From JAFGUF01 sp040883315 (GTDB taxonomy: Bacteria > Bacillota > Clostridia > Christensenellales > UMGS416): a stretch of DNA of 64,000 nt. Every line of letters starts with the position of its first letter. Position 1 is the stretch's first letter. This document shows positions 29,719 to 38,335 of this stretch, one piece after another. The position numbers and the translations under genes are program-made. Location of the stretch: assembly GCA_040883315.1 (NCBI GenBank), contig JBFLKU010000007.1:1-64000 (forward strand). Direction: 5' to 3'. The notes under the pieces are model-generated. The model did not search any database and was not told where the DNA came from. It saw only the letters and a program-made list of their open reading frames with translations.

Positions 29719-32019
29719 CTAGTTTTGGTATATTATGCTGCCGTCCACTGCGTTTATTATCATTGTGTAGTTTATCTGGTTCAGCCCACTTGTTTGTTTT
29801 CCGGAAAATGCATAAACAGGATACAGAGTGTATGCTCCGTCTTCATCTGCCACAGGGTACATAGACAGATATATGTAGTCTATTAATATGAAAGCTGTAG
29901 ATGATGGGTCTGGAGTCCATTCTTTGCCTTCGTCAAATGCATTTGCCTTGAATGCGTCCACTGCGTCTTCTAGTTGTATTATCTGTACTTCAGATAGCTT
30001 TTCGTCGTCCTTTGAACGCATATTTCGCCATTCAAAGGATGCCACGCCTTTTTCGTCTATAGCAATAAGTATATATTCAAATTTGAAAAAATCATTTTCC
30101 AAATAGTCTATCACATCATATCTTTTTTCAGTGTCCATGGACATCTGACCGAATAATGATGAAATATCAGCCGTTTTGGGAGTGAACAAAAATGCCAGGC
30201 TGGTTTCATCACTTTGTGCATACAAGTCGTAGTCGCTGTATATCAAATCTGAACCACGAGGAACAAATTTGCCTGCGTATATATTGGTCAGCTCCATATT
30301 GGTGCTGAATTTCTCGACTATTTCGCTTGCCTGCTTATAGGCACTGTTTACGTATGAAGACTTTATGAATTTGTCTATCTCTGCCTTGTGAATTGAATGT
30401 TCACCTACTATGCTTTGCCCTGCTGTTGCTAGGCCTCCTCTGGCGTAGTATATTCCTGTGCCGAATTTATTGGTCCAAACCTCAAAGTTGATTTGCTGCT
30501 TGTCCTTTGTGTATGCCAGCATAATTAAATCGCCCGGTTTTTCTGCATGATTGAGATTATAGTATTTTCCCAGCTCATACTCCTGCTGAGCGTTTATATC
30601 CATATATGTGCCTTCCAAAAAATAGTCGGCTGTCTTTTGAAGCAAAGAGTTATCTATATCCATATATTTTATTTCTGCTGTATGATAGGCATTTTTTTGA
30701 GGAAGATAGCTTCTGTAGAGCAGATCGGGATTTATAGTTACTCTCACGTTCACATCGTCTATCATTTTTGATTCATCATATTTCGAAAAAACTGCATGGT
30801 CGCTGGTGGCAGCTGAGACAAAATACTTCATTATGTCATCATTTAAATTTGAATCGTTCTCTATTTGCTCCGGTTCTGCCTCGCTATATATAGCAGAATC
30901 ATCTGGTTTTTCTGATTTGGGCTCTTTGCATGCTGTGGTAAAGCACATTACTAAAAGCACGCAAATTAATATCGCTATTGCAAAGCTTGTGCTTCTTCTT
31001 TGCTTTGCAGGCTGTAGTATATTCATTATTCTTCTCCTTAGCTTACTTTTGTTTTCACAAAAATTCAGCACTACAGGATAGGTTTTTTGCTTTGTTCTGC
31101 TCAGTATTTTTGCAGCCTCCACCAGGCTGTCGCTGTATTCTGCACATTCATCAGCATTGATTTTCTGCATCACTTTGGTGTCGCAGACTATCTCCATATC
31201 GCCTAGATACATCTTGTATGCTATCCATACCATTGGGTTGAACCAATGTATTGCCTTTGCCAAAAGCCACAGATAGTTTTTTAATATATCCAGCCTTTTT
31301 ATGTGCATCAGCTCGTGCATTATAATAAGCTGCAGCTTGTCGCTGTCTATTTCCTTTGCCATTTGTTTTGGGATTATTATTCTGGGGTTTATCATGCCGT
31401 AGGTGATGGGCATATCCACATGAATGCTCTCCACTATGCGCACATCCAGACGAGGGGATATCCGCTGCTTCGCCTTTTTGTATGCATCGTATAGCTTTTT
31501 TGACACTATGTTTTCGCTTCTTAGTTTGCTATTGAATCTAGCTAGGGTGAATACACCACTAGCCACTATGCCAAAGCCTACAGCCAGCCACAGAACAGAT
31601 AGAACAACTGCAAAATCTATCTCTTGTATCAGTGATTTCCATTTTGTGACGGTCGGGGAGGTGGGGGAGACGTATTGTGCCTCCGCAGGTGTGTATTCGG
31701 CATTGGCAGCAGGTGGACTGAAAATGGGGATGACGTCCGCCTCTGCTTCGCCGCTGATTTCATTATCTATAGTGTGGTTTGTTTCCTCGCCTACAGAGGA
31801 TGTGTTTATCGAGGTATTTTTGGGGAAAACATCGCCTAGATATATGGGGGACTGCAAGGTGTAGGGCAAAAGCAGCCGAAGCAAAACCAAAGCCCAAAGC
31901 AAAGATATAGCTTTTGTGCCGATATTGTTTTTGAATAGTGCCTTTATAATTGCAACTGCTGATATCACGGCAGCTGAGAGCACAGAAACAAGAAACAGCT
32001 GGCTTAAAACGCTACTCAT
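29719..32019 (-). CDS. M56-family membrane metallopeptidase / sensor (BlaR1-like), B
   Basis: 766 residues, paralogue of the next gene. Membrane helices near 5-25, 35-55, 135-160 and 330-350. Zinc motif HELMHIKRLDILKNYLWLL (about 230), then HWFNPMVWIAY and MEIVCD. The extracellular C-terminal domain (about 365-766) ends NYTMIINAVDGSIIYQN, similar in style to the other paralogue's last strand but otherwise diverged. It starts 1 nt after the BlaI-like gene's stop, so translation is coupled. Predicted role: the outer domain detects a signal and the membrane metalloprotease inactivates the repressor. Confidence 0.85.
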   Translation of the reverse strand: MSSVLSQLFLVSVLSAAVISAVAIIKALFKNNIGTKAISLLWALVLLRLLLPYTLQSPIYLGDVFPKNTSINTSSVGEETNHTIDNEISGEAEADVIPIFSPPAANAEYTPAEAQYVSPTSPTVTKWKSLIQEIDFAVVLSVLWLAVGFGIVASGVFTLARFNSKLRSENIVSKKLYDAYKKAKQRISPRLDVRIVESIHVDMPITYGMINPRIIIPKQMAKEIDSDKLQLIIMHELMHIKRLDILKNYLWLLAKAIHWFNPMVWIAYKMYLGDMEIVCDTKVMQKINADECAEYSDSLVEAAKILSRTKQKTYPVVLNFCENKSKLRRRIMNILQPAKQRRSTSFAIAILICVLLVMCFTTACKEPKSEKPDDSAIYSEAEPEQIENDSNLNDDIMKYFVSAATSDHAVFSKYDESKMIDDVNVRVTINPDLLYRSYLPQKNAYHTAEIKYMDIDNSLLQKTADYFLEGTYMDINAQQEYELGKYYNLNHAEKPGDLIMLAYTKDKQQINFEVWTNKFGTGIYYARGGLATAGQSIVGEHSIHKAEIDKFIKSSYVNSAYKQASEIVEKFSTNMELTNIYAGKFVPRGSDLIYSDYDLYAQSDETSLAFLFTPKTADISSLFGQMSMDTEKRYDVIDYLENDFFKFEYILIAIDEKGVASFEWRNMRSKDDEKLSEVQIIQLEDAVDAFKANAFDEGKEWTPDPSSTAFILIDYIYLSMYPVADEDGAYTLYPVYAFSGKQTSGLNQINYTMIINAVDGSIIYQN

Positions 32020-32020
32020 T

Positions 32021-32401
32021 TTATTTGTCCTTTTGGCGATACTGGTTTATCAGGCTCTCCAGCTCGTCCAGCTCTTCGTCGGATATTTTCTCTCGCTCCA
32101 GAAGACCTGCCACCATGTTGGTGAGGGAGCTGTAGTGATCTTTCAGATATATGCTGCTCTCCTCCGCTATGTAGTCCTGTTTTGAAATGAGAGGGTAGTA
32201 TACATTTTTGCGTGGGTTGATTTGGCGTATGCCTACCAGTCCTTTTTCATTCAGCCTGCGAAGATATGTCTTCACTGTGTGGCGTGACCAGTCGCGGAAG
32301 CCATCCAGAGCGAGCATGATTTCGGAATTGTCCACTTCGCCCTTTTCCCAGATGATATCCATGATGACTGCATCTGCCTCTGATAAATTTGTATAGCCCA
32401 T
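32021..32401 (-). CDS. BlaI/MecI/CopY-family repressor
   Basis: 126 residues, the normal length for BlaI. It has the winged helix LSEADAVIMDIIWEKGEVDN, the recognition helix DWSRHTVKTYLRRLNEKGLV and wing RQINPRKNVYYPL, then a C-terminal dimer helix (YLKDHYSSLTNMVAGLLERE). AAGGAG lies 7 nt before ATG 32401. The longer frame starts without one. It heads the operon with two M56 peptidases and has a pair of GTAA-N4-TTAC operators over its promoter, so autorepression released by M56 cleavage is the expected circuit. Confidence 0.92.
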   Translation of the reverse strand: MGYTNLSEADAVIMDIIWEKGEVDNSEIMLALDGFRDWSRHTVKTYLRRLNEKGLVGIRQINPRKNVYYPLISKQDYIAEESSIYLKDHYSSLTNMVAGLLEREKISDEELDELESLINQYRQKDK

Positions 32402-32425
32402 GGTTTTTCTCCTTGCACAATATAA

Positions 32426-32479
32426 GGGTAATGTTTTACCTCTCACGATGAGAGTAACACTTTACCTCTTGTTTGTCAA
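32426..32479 (-). promoter_or_regulatory. BlaI-type promoter and paired operators
   Basis: Reverse-strand promoter TTGACA (32474-32479), 17 nt, TACTCT (32451-32456). Two 12-bp dyads GTAA-N4-TTAC at 32428-32439 and 32454-32465 form the arms of a larger inverted repeat centred on CTCTCA-N3-TGAGAG. One overlaps the spacer and -10, the other the transcript start. This is the expected arrangement for BlaI/CopY-type repression. Confidence 0.7.
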
Positions 32480-32565
32480 TAGGTTTTACAATAAAGTGGT
32501 ATTTATGGTGTAAAAAATTTAAATATGATATAATTTAATTATTATATATATTATTAGGAGGCAGA

Positions 32566-33825
32566 ATGAATAATTCAAATTCATATAGCAATGAAGAAAT
32601 TTCATTTTTAGAATTAATTGATAATAAAGAAGATTATATGGTTTTAGAGAATGAGTCTTTTGTTGTTTTTTTGAATTCTAATTGGGGTACAGGCAAGACT
32701 ACGTTTATCCAAAATATAAAAAATAAAGTTGAAAAAGGTGTTAAGTATAATGAAAAAAAATATGATATGGAATTTATATATTATGATGCATGGGAATATG
32801 ACGATTGGTCTGAACCAGTGTCTCCTCTAATTAACTGTCTCAAAAATAATTTTGACGGTATTGACGATGAAGTAAATCAATATATTGATGCTATCATATC
32901 TGTAGGAGTAAGGAAAGGCTTAAATTTGCTTATGGAGCTGTTGATGGAAATTTCAGAGAATAAAGTCGGTATATCTAAAAAAACATTTAGGAAAGCAATT
33001 CGCATTGGCAAAGACGTTAATGAAGAGGTAAAGGCAAAAGAAAGATTGAAATATTCTGAAGAATTTGAAGAGTATCTTAGTAAGAAGAAATCATTTTTAG
33101 ATTATCTAAAACGAAAAACAAAAAATAAAAATATAGTGTTTGTAATAGATGAACTTGATAGATGTAAACCGAATTTTGCAATTGAGACACTAGAATTTAT
33201 AAAGCATTACTTTAATGAATGCGATGTTACTTTTGTATTTGTAACAGATATTGTTCAATTAGGAGAATCTATTTGTTCAGTATATGGTAATATTAATTAT
33301 GATATTTATTTGAGTAAATTTTATGATTATAAATATGAGTTCCAGCAAATATTGATAGAAGACTATATACGTAATAAAATGGGAGAATTATCATATGATT
33401 ATAATATTTTAGGAGATATTCCTTGTGATAAATATATTGAACAAATTGTCGTATATTCAAAATTGTTTATGGTGAGCTACCGTGAAATTCACAAAATATT
33501 AAAGGCAATTGTGAACACATTACATAAAATGTCACTAAATGTTAACGATTTTGAAAGTGTTAACCATATAACAGGAATCACTTTACTAATATTTTTAAAA
33601 CAACTAGACATTCATTCATATTATAAATTATTAAGCGGGCAATATGAACGGAGTACAGATGATGGTTTACCTGTATTTTTACGTGAGAAATATCCATCAT
33701 TAAAAAGAATTAATGGTGTAATTCCTTGTAGTAGAATCGATAGTCTGCTTGGAATAATAAAAAGAAGTAATACTACAGAAATCAGTGTAGATTACAAATT
33801 AATAATGAAATGTTTAGATAATTAA
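32566..33825 (+). CDS. KAP-family P-loop NTPase
   Basis: 419 residues. Walker A NSNWGTGKTTF (about 38-48), the KAP-type YYDAWEYDDWSEP segment (about 70-82) and Walker B IVFVIDELDRCKP (about 188-200) are present. The following FVFVTDIVQLGESI resembles sensor 1 of this group. There is no obvious transmembrane pair, unlike the PifA/Kidins220 members that insert helices in the NTPase. KAP NTPases act at membranes, and some, such as PifA of plasmid F, exclude phage. AGGAGG precedes ATG by 5 nt. It is monocistronic, very AT-rich relative to its neighbours and without a recognisable partner, so recent transfer and a defence role are possible but unproven. Confidence 0.8.
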   Translation: MNNSNSYSNEEISFLELIDNKEDYMVLENESFVVFLNSNWGTGKTTFIQNIKNKVEKGVKYNEKKYDMEFIYYDAWEYDDWSEPVSPLINCLKNNFDGIDDEVNQYIDAIISVGVRKGLNLLMELLMEISENKVGISKKTFRKAIRIGKDVNEEVKAKERLKYSEEFEEYLSKKKSFLDYLKRKTKNKNIVFVIDELDRCKPNFAIETLEFIKHYFNECDVTFVFVTDIVQLGESICSVYGNINYDIYLSKFYDYKYEFQQILIEDYIRNKMGELSYDYNILGDIPCDKYIEQIVVYSKLFMVSYREIHKILKAIVNTLHKMSLNVNDFESVNHITGITLLIFLKQLDIHSYYKLLSGQYERSTDDGLPVFLREKYPSLKRINGVIPCSRIDSLLGIIKRSNTTEISVDYKLIMKCLDN

Positions 33826-33952
33826 TCGGATAAAGGATATATATATATATAAAGCAGAACACAAAACATCAAACCTCTTTACATAAATATTTGATATCCA
33901 TATTATAAACAAAATACAAATACTCAAGATTTTGAAGAGGCTGATTACCTTG

Positions 33953-33968
33953 ATGGGGCAAGCCCCAT
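33953..33968. repeat. single-hairpin remnant of the intergenic repeat
   Basis: ATGGGGC-AA-GCCCCAT with CCTTG before and ATAAATCC after it. It is the second hairpin of the double-hairpin family without the first. Confidence 0.4.
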
Positions 33969-34044
33969 AAATCCTGTCTAAAATCACAATCGAGAAATTC
34001 AGCTTTTCGCTGTCAACAAATTGCTGTGGTCGTTATAATACGGC

Positions 34045-34103
34045 AAACGACCACCTTATCATGTTCTTCCTAACGAAAGGAACATGATAGTAGGTGGTCG
34101 TTT
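34045..34103 (-). terminator. long stem spanning the 3' end of tag
   Basis: Arms AAACGACCACCT + ATCATGTTC and GAACATGAT + AGGTGGTCGTTT, with short bulges and a 13-nt loop. The stop codon of tag lies in the loop and the right arm encodes the last residues of the protein. Its strength suggests a terminator or mRNA stabiliser, though no long T-run follows on the reverse strand. Confidence 0.5.
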
Positions 34104-34615
34104 ATTACGCCGATGGCTTGAAGATAAGAATACACTATAGTCGTACCCACAAATTTAAAGCCACGCTTTTTCAAATCCTTGGATATCCGATCGGAGAGCT
34201 CTGTGCTGACGGGCATCTCGTCCATACGCTCCCAGCTATTCACCACCTGTTTGCCGTCTACAAAAGACCATAGATATTTGTAGAACGAGCCAAACTCATT
34301 CTGCACTTCTATAAAATGCCGTGCATTGGTGACGGCACTGTGGATTTTCAGACGATTGCGGATAATCTCCGGATTGTTTCGCAGCTCCTCCATCTTGGCT
34401 TCGTCATATTCAGCTACTTTTTTGTAGTCAAAATTATCAAATGCCTTTCGGTATCCTTCACGCTTTTTCAGAATGGTCAGCCAGTTCAGCCCTGCCTGTG
34501 CTCCCTCTAGAATAAGAAACTCATAAAGCACGGTATCATCCGTGGCTATCTTTCCCCATTCTTCGTCGTGATATTTTATGCTTAGTTCGTGGTTTGCCCA
34601 TCCGCATCTGTTCAT
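34070..34615 (-). CDS. tag: DNA-3-methyladenine glycosylase I
   Basis: 181 residues, normal for Tag. MNRCGWAN (zinc-ligand Cys), YHDEEWG, FEFLILEGAQAGLNW-like segment (YEFLILEGAQAGLNWLTILK), YRKAFDNFD and the C-terminal FVGTTIVYSYLQAIGVINDH followed by LLSC match the family, including the zinc-binding H and C near the end. It removes 3-methyladenine from DNA in base-excision repair. A hairpin covers its last codons and stop. It lies between intergenic repeats. Confidence 0.93.
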   Translation of the reverse strand: MNRCGWANHELSIKYHDEEWGKIATDDTVLYEFLILEGAQAGLNWLTILKKREGYRKAFDNFDYKKVAEYDEAKMEELRNNPEIIRNRLKIHSAVTNARHFIEVQNEFGSFYKYLWSFVDGKQVVNSWERMDEMPVSTELSDRISKDLKKRGFKFVGTTIVYSYLQAIGVINDHLLSCSFR

Positions 34616-34639
34616 AGTTTTCTCCTTTTTGTTGATATT

Positions 34640-34778
34640 GGGGACGCTGTCCCCATACCCCTGTCTAAGGGATTTTATCCCTTAGATATCCCTTTTAATA
34701 GTATTATAAAAGTATTATAAAACCAGATTGGGATTCTAAAGGGACTAGTCCCTTTAGCGGGGTTTGGGGCAGAGCCCC
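34640..34778. repeat. composite head-to-head double-hairpin repeat
   Basis: Two copies in opposite orientation. The left one (reverse) has stems GGGGAC-GCT-GTCCCC and CTAAGGGAT-TTT-ATCCCTTAG. The right one has CTAAAGGGAC-TA-GTCCCTTTAG and GGGGC-AGA-GCCCC. GGGGTTTGGGG-type links join the stems and an AT-rich core of about 40 nt lies between the halves. Confidence 0.65.
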
Positions 34779-34802
34779 ACACAATCCCTATTCCTTTTTC
34801 CC

Positions 34803-35162
34803 TTAAATTCCGATAATCCAATTAATCGCTTGCCCCACTATAATAGAAGCCATATTAAAAACCAAAGACAGCAAAAGAGCCTTACTGAATTTTGGTATAC
34901 ACTTTGATATATAGTATAGTCCTGCCTCAATCAGGGTCACCATTATTTCGCCGAATAGATATACGTACATATTGTACCCTATGGACGTGAGCAGCATGTA
35001 TGAAAAGAAAATATGCAGGCTAAGGTGAGTGAACACATTGAAGCTGACAGCGGACAAAATCCGGATGGGCCTTTTGGAAACCAGCAGTGAAAAAAGCCCC
35101 ACCTCCACAATCAGCGTGGTAGCTAGCTGCTTAAAATAGAACCATAGCGGATTAAAAAACAT
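34803..35162 (-). CDS. small polytopic membrane protein
   Basis: 119 residues with about four hydrophobic helices (about 10-28, 35-60, 65-85, 92-117) and few charged residues. A short cytosolic loop reads SKRPIR. No family recognised. AGAGG lies 8 nt before the ATG. It is monocistronic. The intergenic repeat at 34640-34778 follows directly and may act as terminator. Confidence 0.6.
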   Translation of the reverse strand: MFFNPLWFYFKQLATTLIVEVGLFSLLVSKRPIRILSAVSFNVFTHLSLHIFFSYMLLTSIGYNMYVYLFGEIMVTLIEAGLYYISKCIPKFSKALLLSLVFNMASIIVGQAINWIIGI

Positions 35163-35202
35163 AGCACGCCTCTTGCCTAATCATTATCTGTATTGTTAAT
35201 AT

Positions 35203-35231
35203 TTGCATGGGGATATTTTATCATGTATAAT
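35203..35231 (+). promoter_or_regulatory. promoter of the twin secreted-protein genes
   Basis: TTGCAT (35203-35208), 17 nt, TATAAT (35226-35231), about 33 nt before the start codon at 35264. Confidence 0.6.
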
Positions 35232-35263
35232 GCCTTTGTACAAATATAAAGTGTGGAAGTTTT

Positions 35264-36730
35264 ATGATTAAGAAAACAATATTGATTACTATGCTGGCTA
35301 TAGTGCTGATAGCACCACTAGTGTCTGCCAACGACGGATTTTATCTGCACGGGGGCGATGAACTAACAGCCAAAATTATTCCATCATCATATCATGTAAA
35401 TATAGGCGAAAAGTTCAAGTATACTATAGAGGCTACAAACTACACAGATGAACCAATTTGGAAATTATGGACCCGAAATATGATTGGAACGGATTTTGGC
35501 GAGATTTCAGCAGAAGTAAATCTCGGATCATACAGGAGCGTACAGATAGATGTGGAGATTGATATAGATGAGAACATTGAATGGTATAAAGAGGGGGATA
35601 AATATTATACAGTACTGCAGCCTGTATTTGAGTTTTTAGCCAGCGAAGGGCAGTATATGGTTTACCCGGAGAAAGTAGTATTGGAAATAGATAATATTAA
35701 AGACGGAAGCAAATATCTATCTGCAGAGTTTGCAGACGACAGACAGTATTTGCTGTATCAGGAAGTAGAGCTGGAGCTTTATGCAGACTTTATATGCCTT
35801 GGACAAATAGAAAACAATATAATAATAGAAAACATAAGCGGAAATGAAATAGATGAAGTTTACTATGAAACAGTGGATAAATTAAACAAGAAATATTATG
35901 AGAAAGACGTAGAAATTTGCCAAATAGAAGGGCTGATGCCTTCAGAGAGCGTAGCGGTAGTTGCATATTTTTGGGATGAAGCATCTCCTCATAATGTGCC
36001 GGAGAATACGGATGTGAGCCATCAGTTTTTGTTGGAAATAGATGGAGAATACTATGGCGTGCAAGTGGAGAAAAACTACAATACTAAGGAATTTTATCGC
36101 CCTGAAATAATGCTGGTGGAAACATATAAAAACGACGAAAATGGCAAAATAACAGAGCGTTATTTTGAAATCACCAATTATTCTGATATGGAAATATACA
36201 ATTTTTATGTAGATTTTACTCATAAGGATAGCAATATGCCGGACTACATATTTCCTATAGTACATCCAAACGAAACCATAAGAACAGATTTGCCTTTTGA
36301 AGGAGATGATTCTGTCAATAAGTTTTATAATTATGGCTATTATATGGAAGATGAGGATTTTGTTGTTGGATGGGGTTCAAGGAATTTAGAAAAAGATGAA
36401 TGTGTATATACAGAAGAATATTCGGAGTTTCATGATGACCTGAGAAAAGGTTATGGATGGTTTATTGATATGCATCATTTTAATTTATACTATGATTTTT
36501 ATCCTGTTTGTCGTGAAGATACGCAGACAGAGCCAACCATTGAGCCGAGTCCTGAAAAAACGGAAAATACTCCAACACAAACACCAAAGATAGAAAATGA
36601 AACTGCAGCTGTTGTGGAAACTCGCCAAGTATCCTACATCCCGCAATGGGCATGGATAGCGGTGCTTGCGGCCGCATTGGCTAGCAGTGCATTGATATAT
36701 TATATAAAGAAAACTAAAGAAAATGGGTAA
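35264..36730 (+). CDS. secreted membrane-anchored protein, twin A
   Basis: 488 residues. A signal peptide (about 1-22, ending VSA) precedes a long beta-rich ectodomain with repeated ENISGNEIDEVY / ITNYSDMEIYNFY modules, which look like CARDB/DUF11-type Ig folds that occur in cell-wall proteins. A Pro/Thr/Glu linker (TQTEPTIEPSPEKTENTPT, about 425-443), one transmembrane helix (about 457-480) and a KKTKENG tail close it. It is rich in Asp, Glu and Tyr. It is followed 5 nt later by a paralogue with an almost identical signal-peptide DNA sequence, and the two are surely one operon. The function is unknown. Confidence 0.7.
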   Translation: MIKKTILITMLAIVLIAPLVSANDGFYLHGGDELTAKIIPSSYHVNIGEKFKYTIEATNYTDEPIWKLWTRNMIGTDFGEISAEVNLGSYRSVQIDVEIDIDENIEWYKEGDKYYTVLQPVFEFLASEGQYMVYPEKVVLEIDNIKDGSKYLSAEFADDRQYLLYQEVELELYADFICLGQIENNIIIENISGNEIDEVYYETVDKLNKKYYEKDVEICQIEGLMPSESVAVVAYFWDEASPHNVPENTDVSHQFLLEIDGEYYGVQVEKNYNTKEFYRPEIMLVETYKNDENGKITERYFEITNYSDMEIYNFYVDFTHKDSNMPDYIFPIVHPNETIRTDLPFEGDDSVNKFYNYGYYMEDEDFVVGWGSRNLEKDECVYTEEYSEFHDDLRKGYGWFIDMHHFNLYYDFYPVCREDTQTEPTIEPSPEKTENTPTQTPKIENETAAVVETRQVSYIPQWAWIAVLAAALASSALIYYIKKTKENG

Positions 36731-36735
36731 GGAAG

Positions 36736-38286
36736 ATGAATACAATAATCAGAAAAGCATTGTTGATTGCAATGCTGGCTATTGTGCTGATAGCACCACT
36801 AGTGTCTGCCAACGACGGTGGATCTCGCCCGGATACACAAAGACTGAGCTTCACATTCACCCCAATAAGCAAAGAGGTAAAGGTGGGCGAATCATTTGAG
36901 TTTAAGGTGAAGGTAGTGAACAACACATCCAGAGAAGCATGGCTAATCGCTTTTAACCAGATATTTGTCGGGTCGTATGAAACAGAGAACGCAGATGTAA
37001 ACGGAATAATTATACCTGCCTATAAGACGGTGACGCTGGACGTCAGCTATGTAGTGCCTGATAGTATCAATTGGTATGAAAAGAACGGCAAATACTACAC
37101 GGATTTTTCACCGGAAATGTACTATCAGGCAAAGGAACTGCTGGATTGGGAAGAAAAGGACGATTGGTATGATGAAACTGACGATTCTTGGGATTATTAT
37201 CAGCTGAACAATCAATTATCTCCAATAGAGATTACAAACCTGATAGACGGCAGCGAGTATGCCTCAATCCGCCTGCTGGACCAAAAAACAATCGTGGGCT
37301 TTAATGACAGCGCCTACAAAGTATCTGCTTCTTGGAGTGGAGAGCTGGTAGGCGAAGTATACAATAGGCTGCAAATAGAGAACATAAGCGATGCAGCCAT
37401 AGAAAATGTTCATGTATATAATAATATAAACTATGCGGACATAAATGAGTATAAGATAGACCAGCTAGGCAGCAAAGGGCAGCATGAGCTAGAGCATAGT
37501 TCCGTCTATTATCTGCTGGAAAATGACATCCCTCAAAACATGACGATAGACTACAAGGCTATATTTAATGTGGATGATAAATACTACTGTGTACATACAT
37601 CCAGAGACTATAAAACGGAAATATATCTGCGTCCGGATGTGAAAATATATAGACAGGAAACAGATAATGAAGATACGGGCAGGTCTACGTATAGCTACAT
37701 GGTGGAAAACGTATCATCCCAAAGCATAGAGAACTTCACCGTGTTTTTCGGCGATTTATATGCAGATAATTATTCATACAGTGACTGGCAGGAGCATACA
37801 CTATCCGGTGAATTTATGCCGGGAGACACATGGAATATTCCTATCAGTTTTGATGCGGGCAGCTTCTATAAAATATATGTAGGATATGTGGTAGAAGACG
37901 TATTCTACTGCACTTGGCTGGATGAATGGTACTGGAAAGATGCAGTTGACACTCTGGTATCTATAAACGCAGAAGACCTATATTTTGAAGATGAAATATT
38001 CAATATATATAATATTATGCAAAATAAAGAGGCGGATATTCAGGATTTGCCCATAGCAGAAGAGTATATTTATAGTGACCATAAAGACACAGATGCTCCC
38101 ACTGCGGCAGCGACGCCTACCATGCCTGCTTCGTCGTTCACAGCGACGCCAATAGAAGAAACAAATGGTGCTAGAATGCAGACGACTGTATACTTTGCGA
38201 TAATAATGGCAGTACTCATTATTTTGCTGGTGATTTCCATAGTATACTGGCGAGGCACAAAAAGGCAAGATGGCGAAGGTGAATAA
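36736..38286 (+). CDS. secreted membrane-anchored protein, twin B
   Basis: 516 residues, paralogue of the preceding gene with the same order: a signal peptide with the shared core LAIVLIAPLVSANDG, Ig-like ectodomain modules (VKVGESFEFKVKVVNNTS; LQIENISDAAIENVHVY; YMVENVSSQSIENFTVFF), a short Thr/Pro linker (TAAATPTMPASS), a C-terminal helix and a charged tail. A GGAAG ribosome site lies within the 5-nt gap region. Ectodomains have diverged while about 45 nt of signal-peptide coding DNA are nearly identical, which suggests recent conversion or selection on that stretch. A strong bidirectional terminator follows. Confidence 0.7.
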   Translation: MNTIIRKALLIAMLAIVLIAPLVSANDGGSRPDTQRLSFTFTPISKEVKVGESFEFKVKVVNNTSREAWLIAFNQIFVGSYETENADVNGIIIPAYKTVTLDVSYVVPDSINWYEKNGKYYTDFSPEMYYQAKELLDWEEKDDWYDETDDSWDYYQLNNQLSPIEITNLIDGSEYASIRLLDQKTIVGFNDSAYKVSASWSGELVGEVYNRLQIENISDAAIENVHVYNNINYADINEYKIDQLGSKGQHELEHSSVYYLLENDIPQNMTIDYKAIFNVDDKYYCVHTSRDYKTEIYLRPDVKIYRQETDNEDTGRSTYSYMVENVSSQSIENFTVFFGDLYADNYSYSDWQEHTLSGEFMPGDTWNIPISFDAGSFYKIYVGYVVEDVFYCTWLDEWYWKDAVDTLVSINAEDLYFEDEIFNIYNIMQNKEADIQDLPIAEEYIYSDHKDTDAPTAAATPTMPASSFTATPIEETNGARMQTTVYFAIIMAVLIILLVISIVYWRGTKRQDGEGE

Positions 38287-38292
38287 GAACAA

Positions 38293-38318
38293 AAAAAGAG
38301 ACCATTTGGTCTCTTTTT
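38293..38318. terminator. bidirectional terminator
   Basis: AAAAAGAGACC-ATTT-GGTCTCTTTTT between converging transcripts. Confidence 0.85.
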
Positions 38319-38335
38319 GCATATTGCTTTTTATG

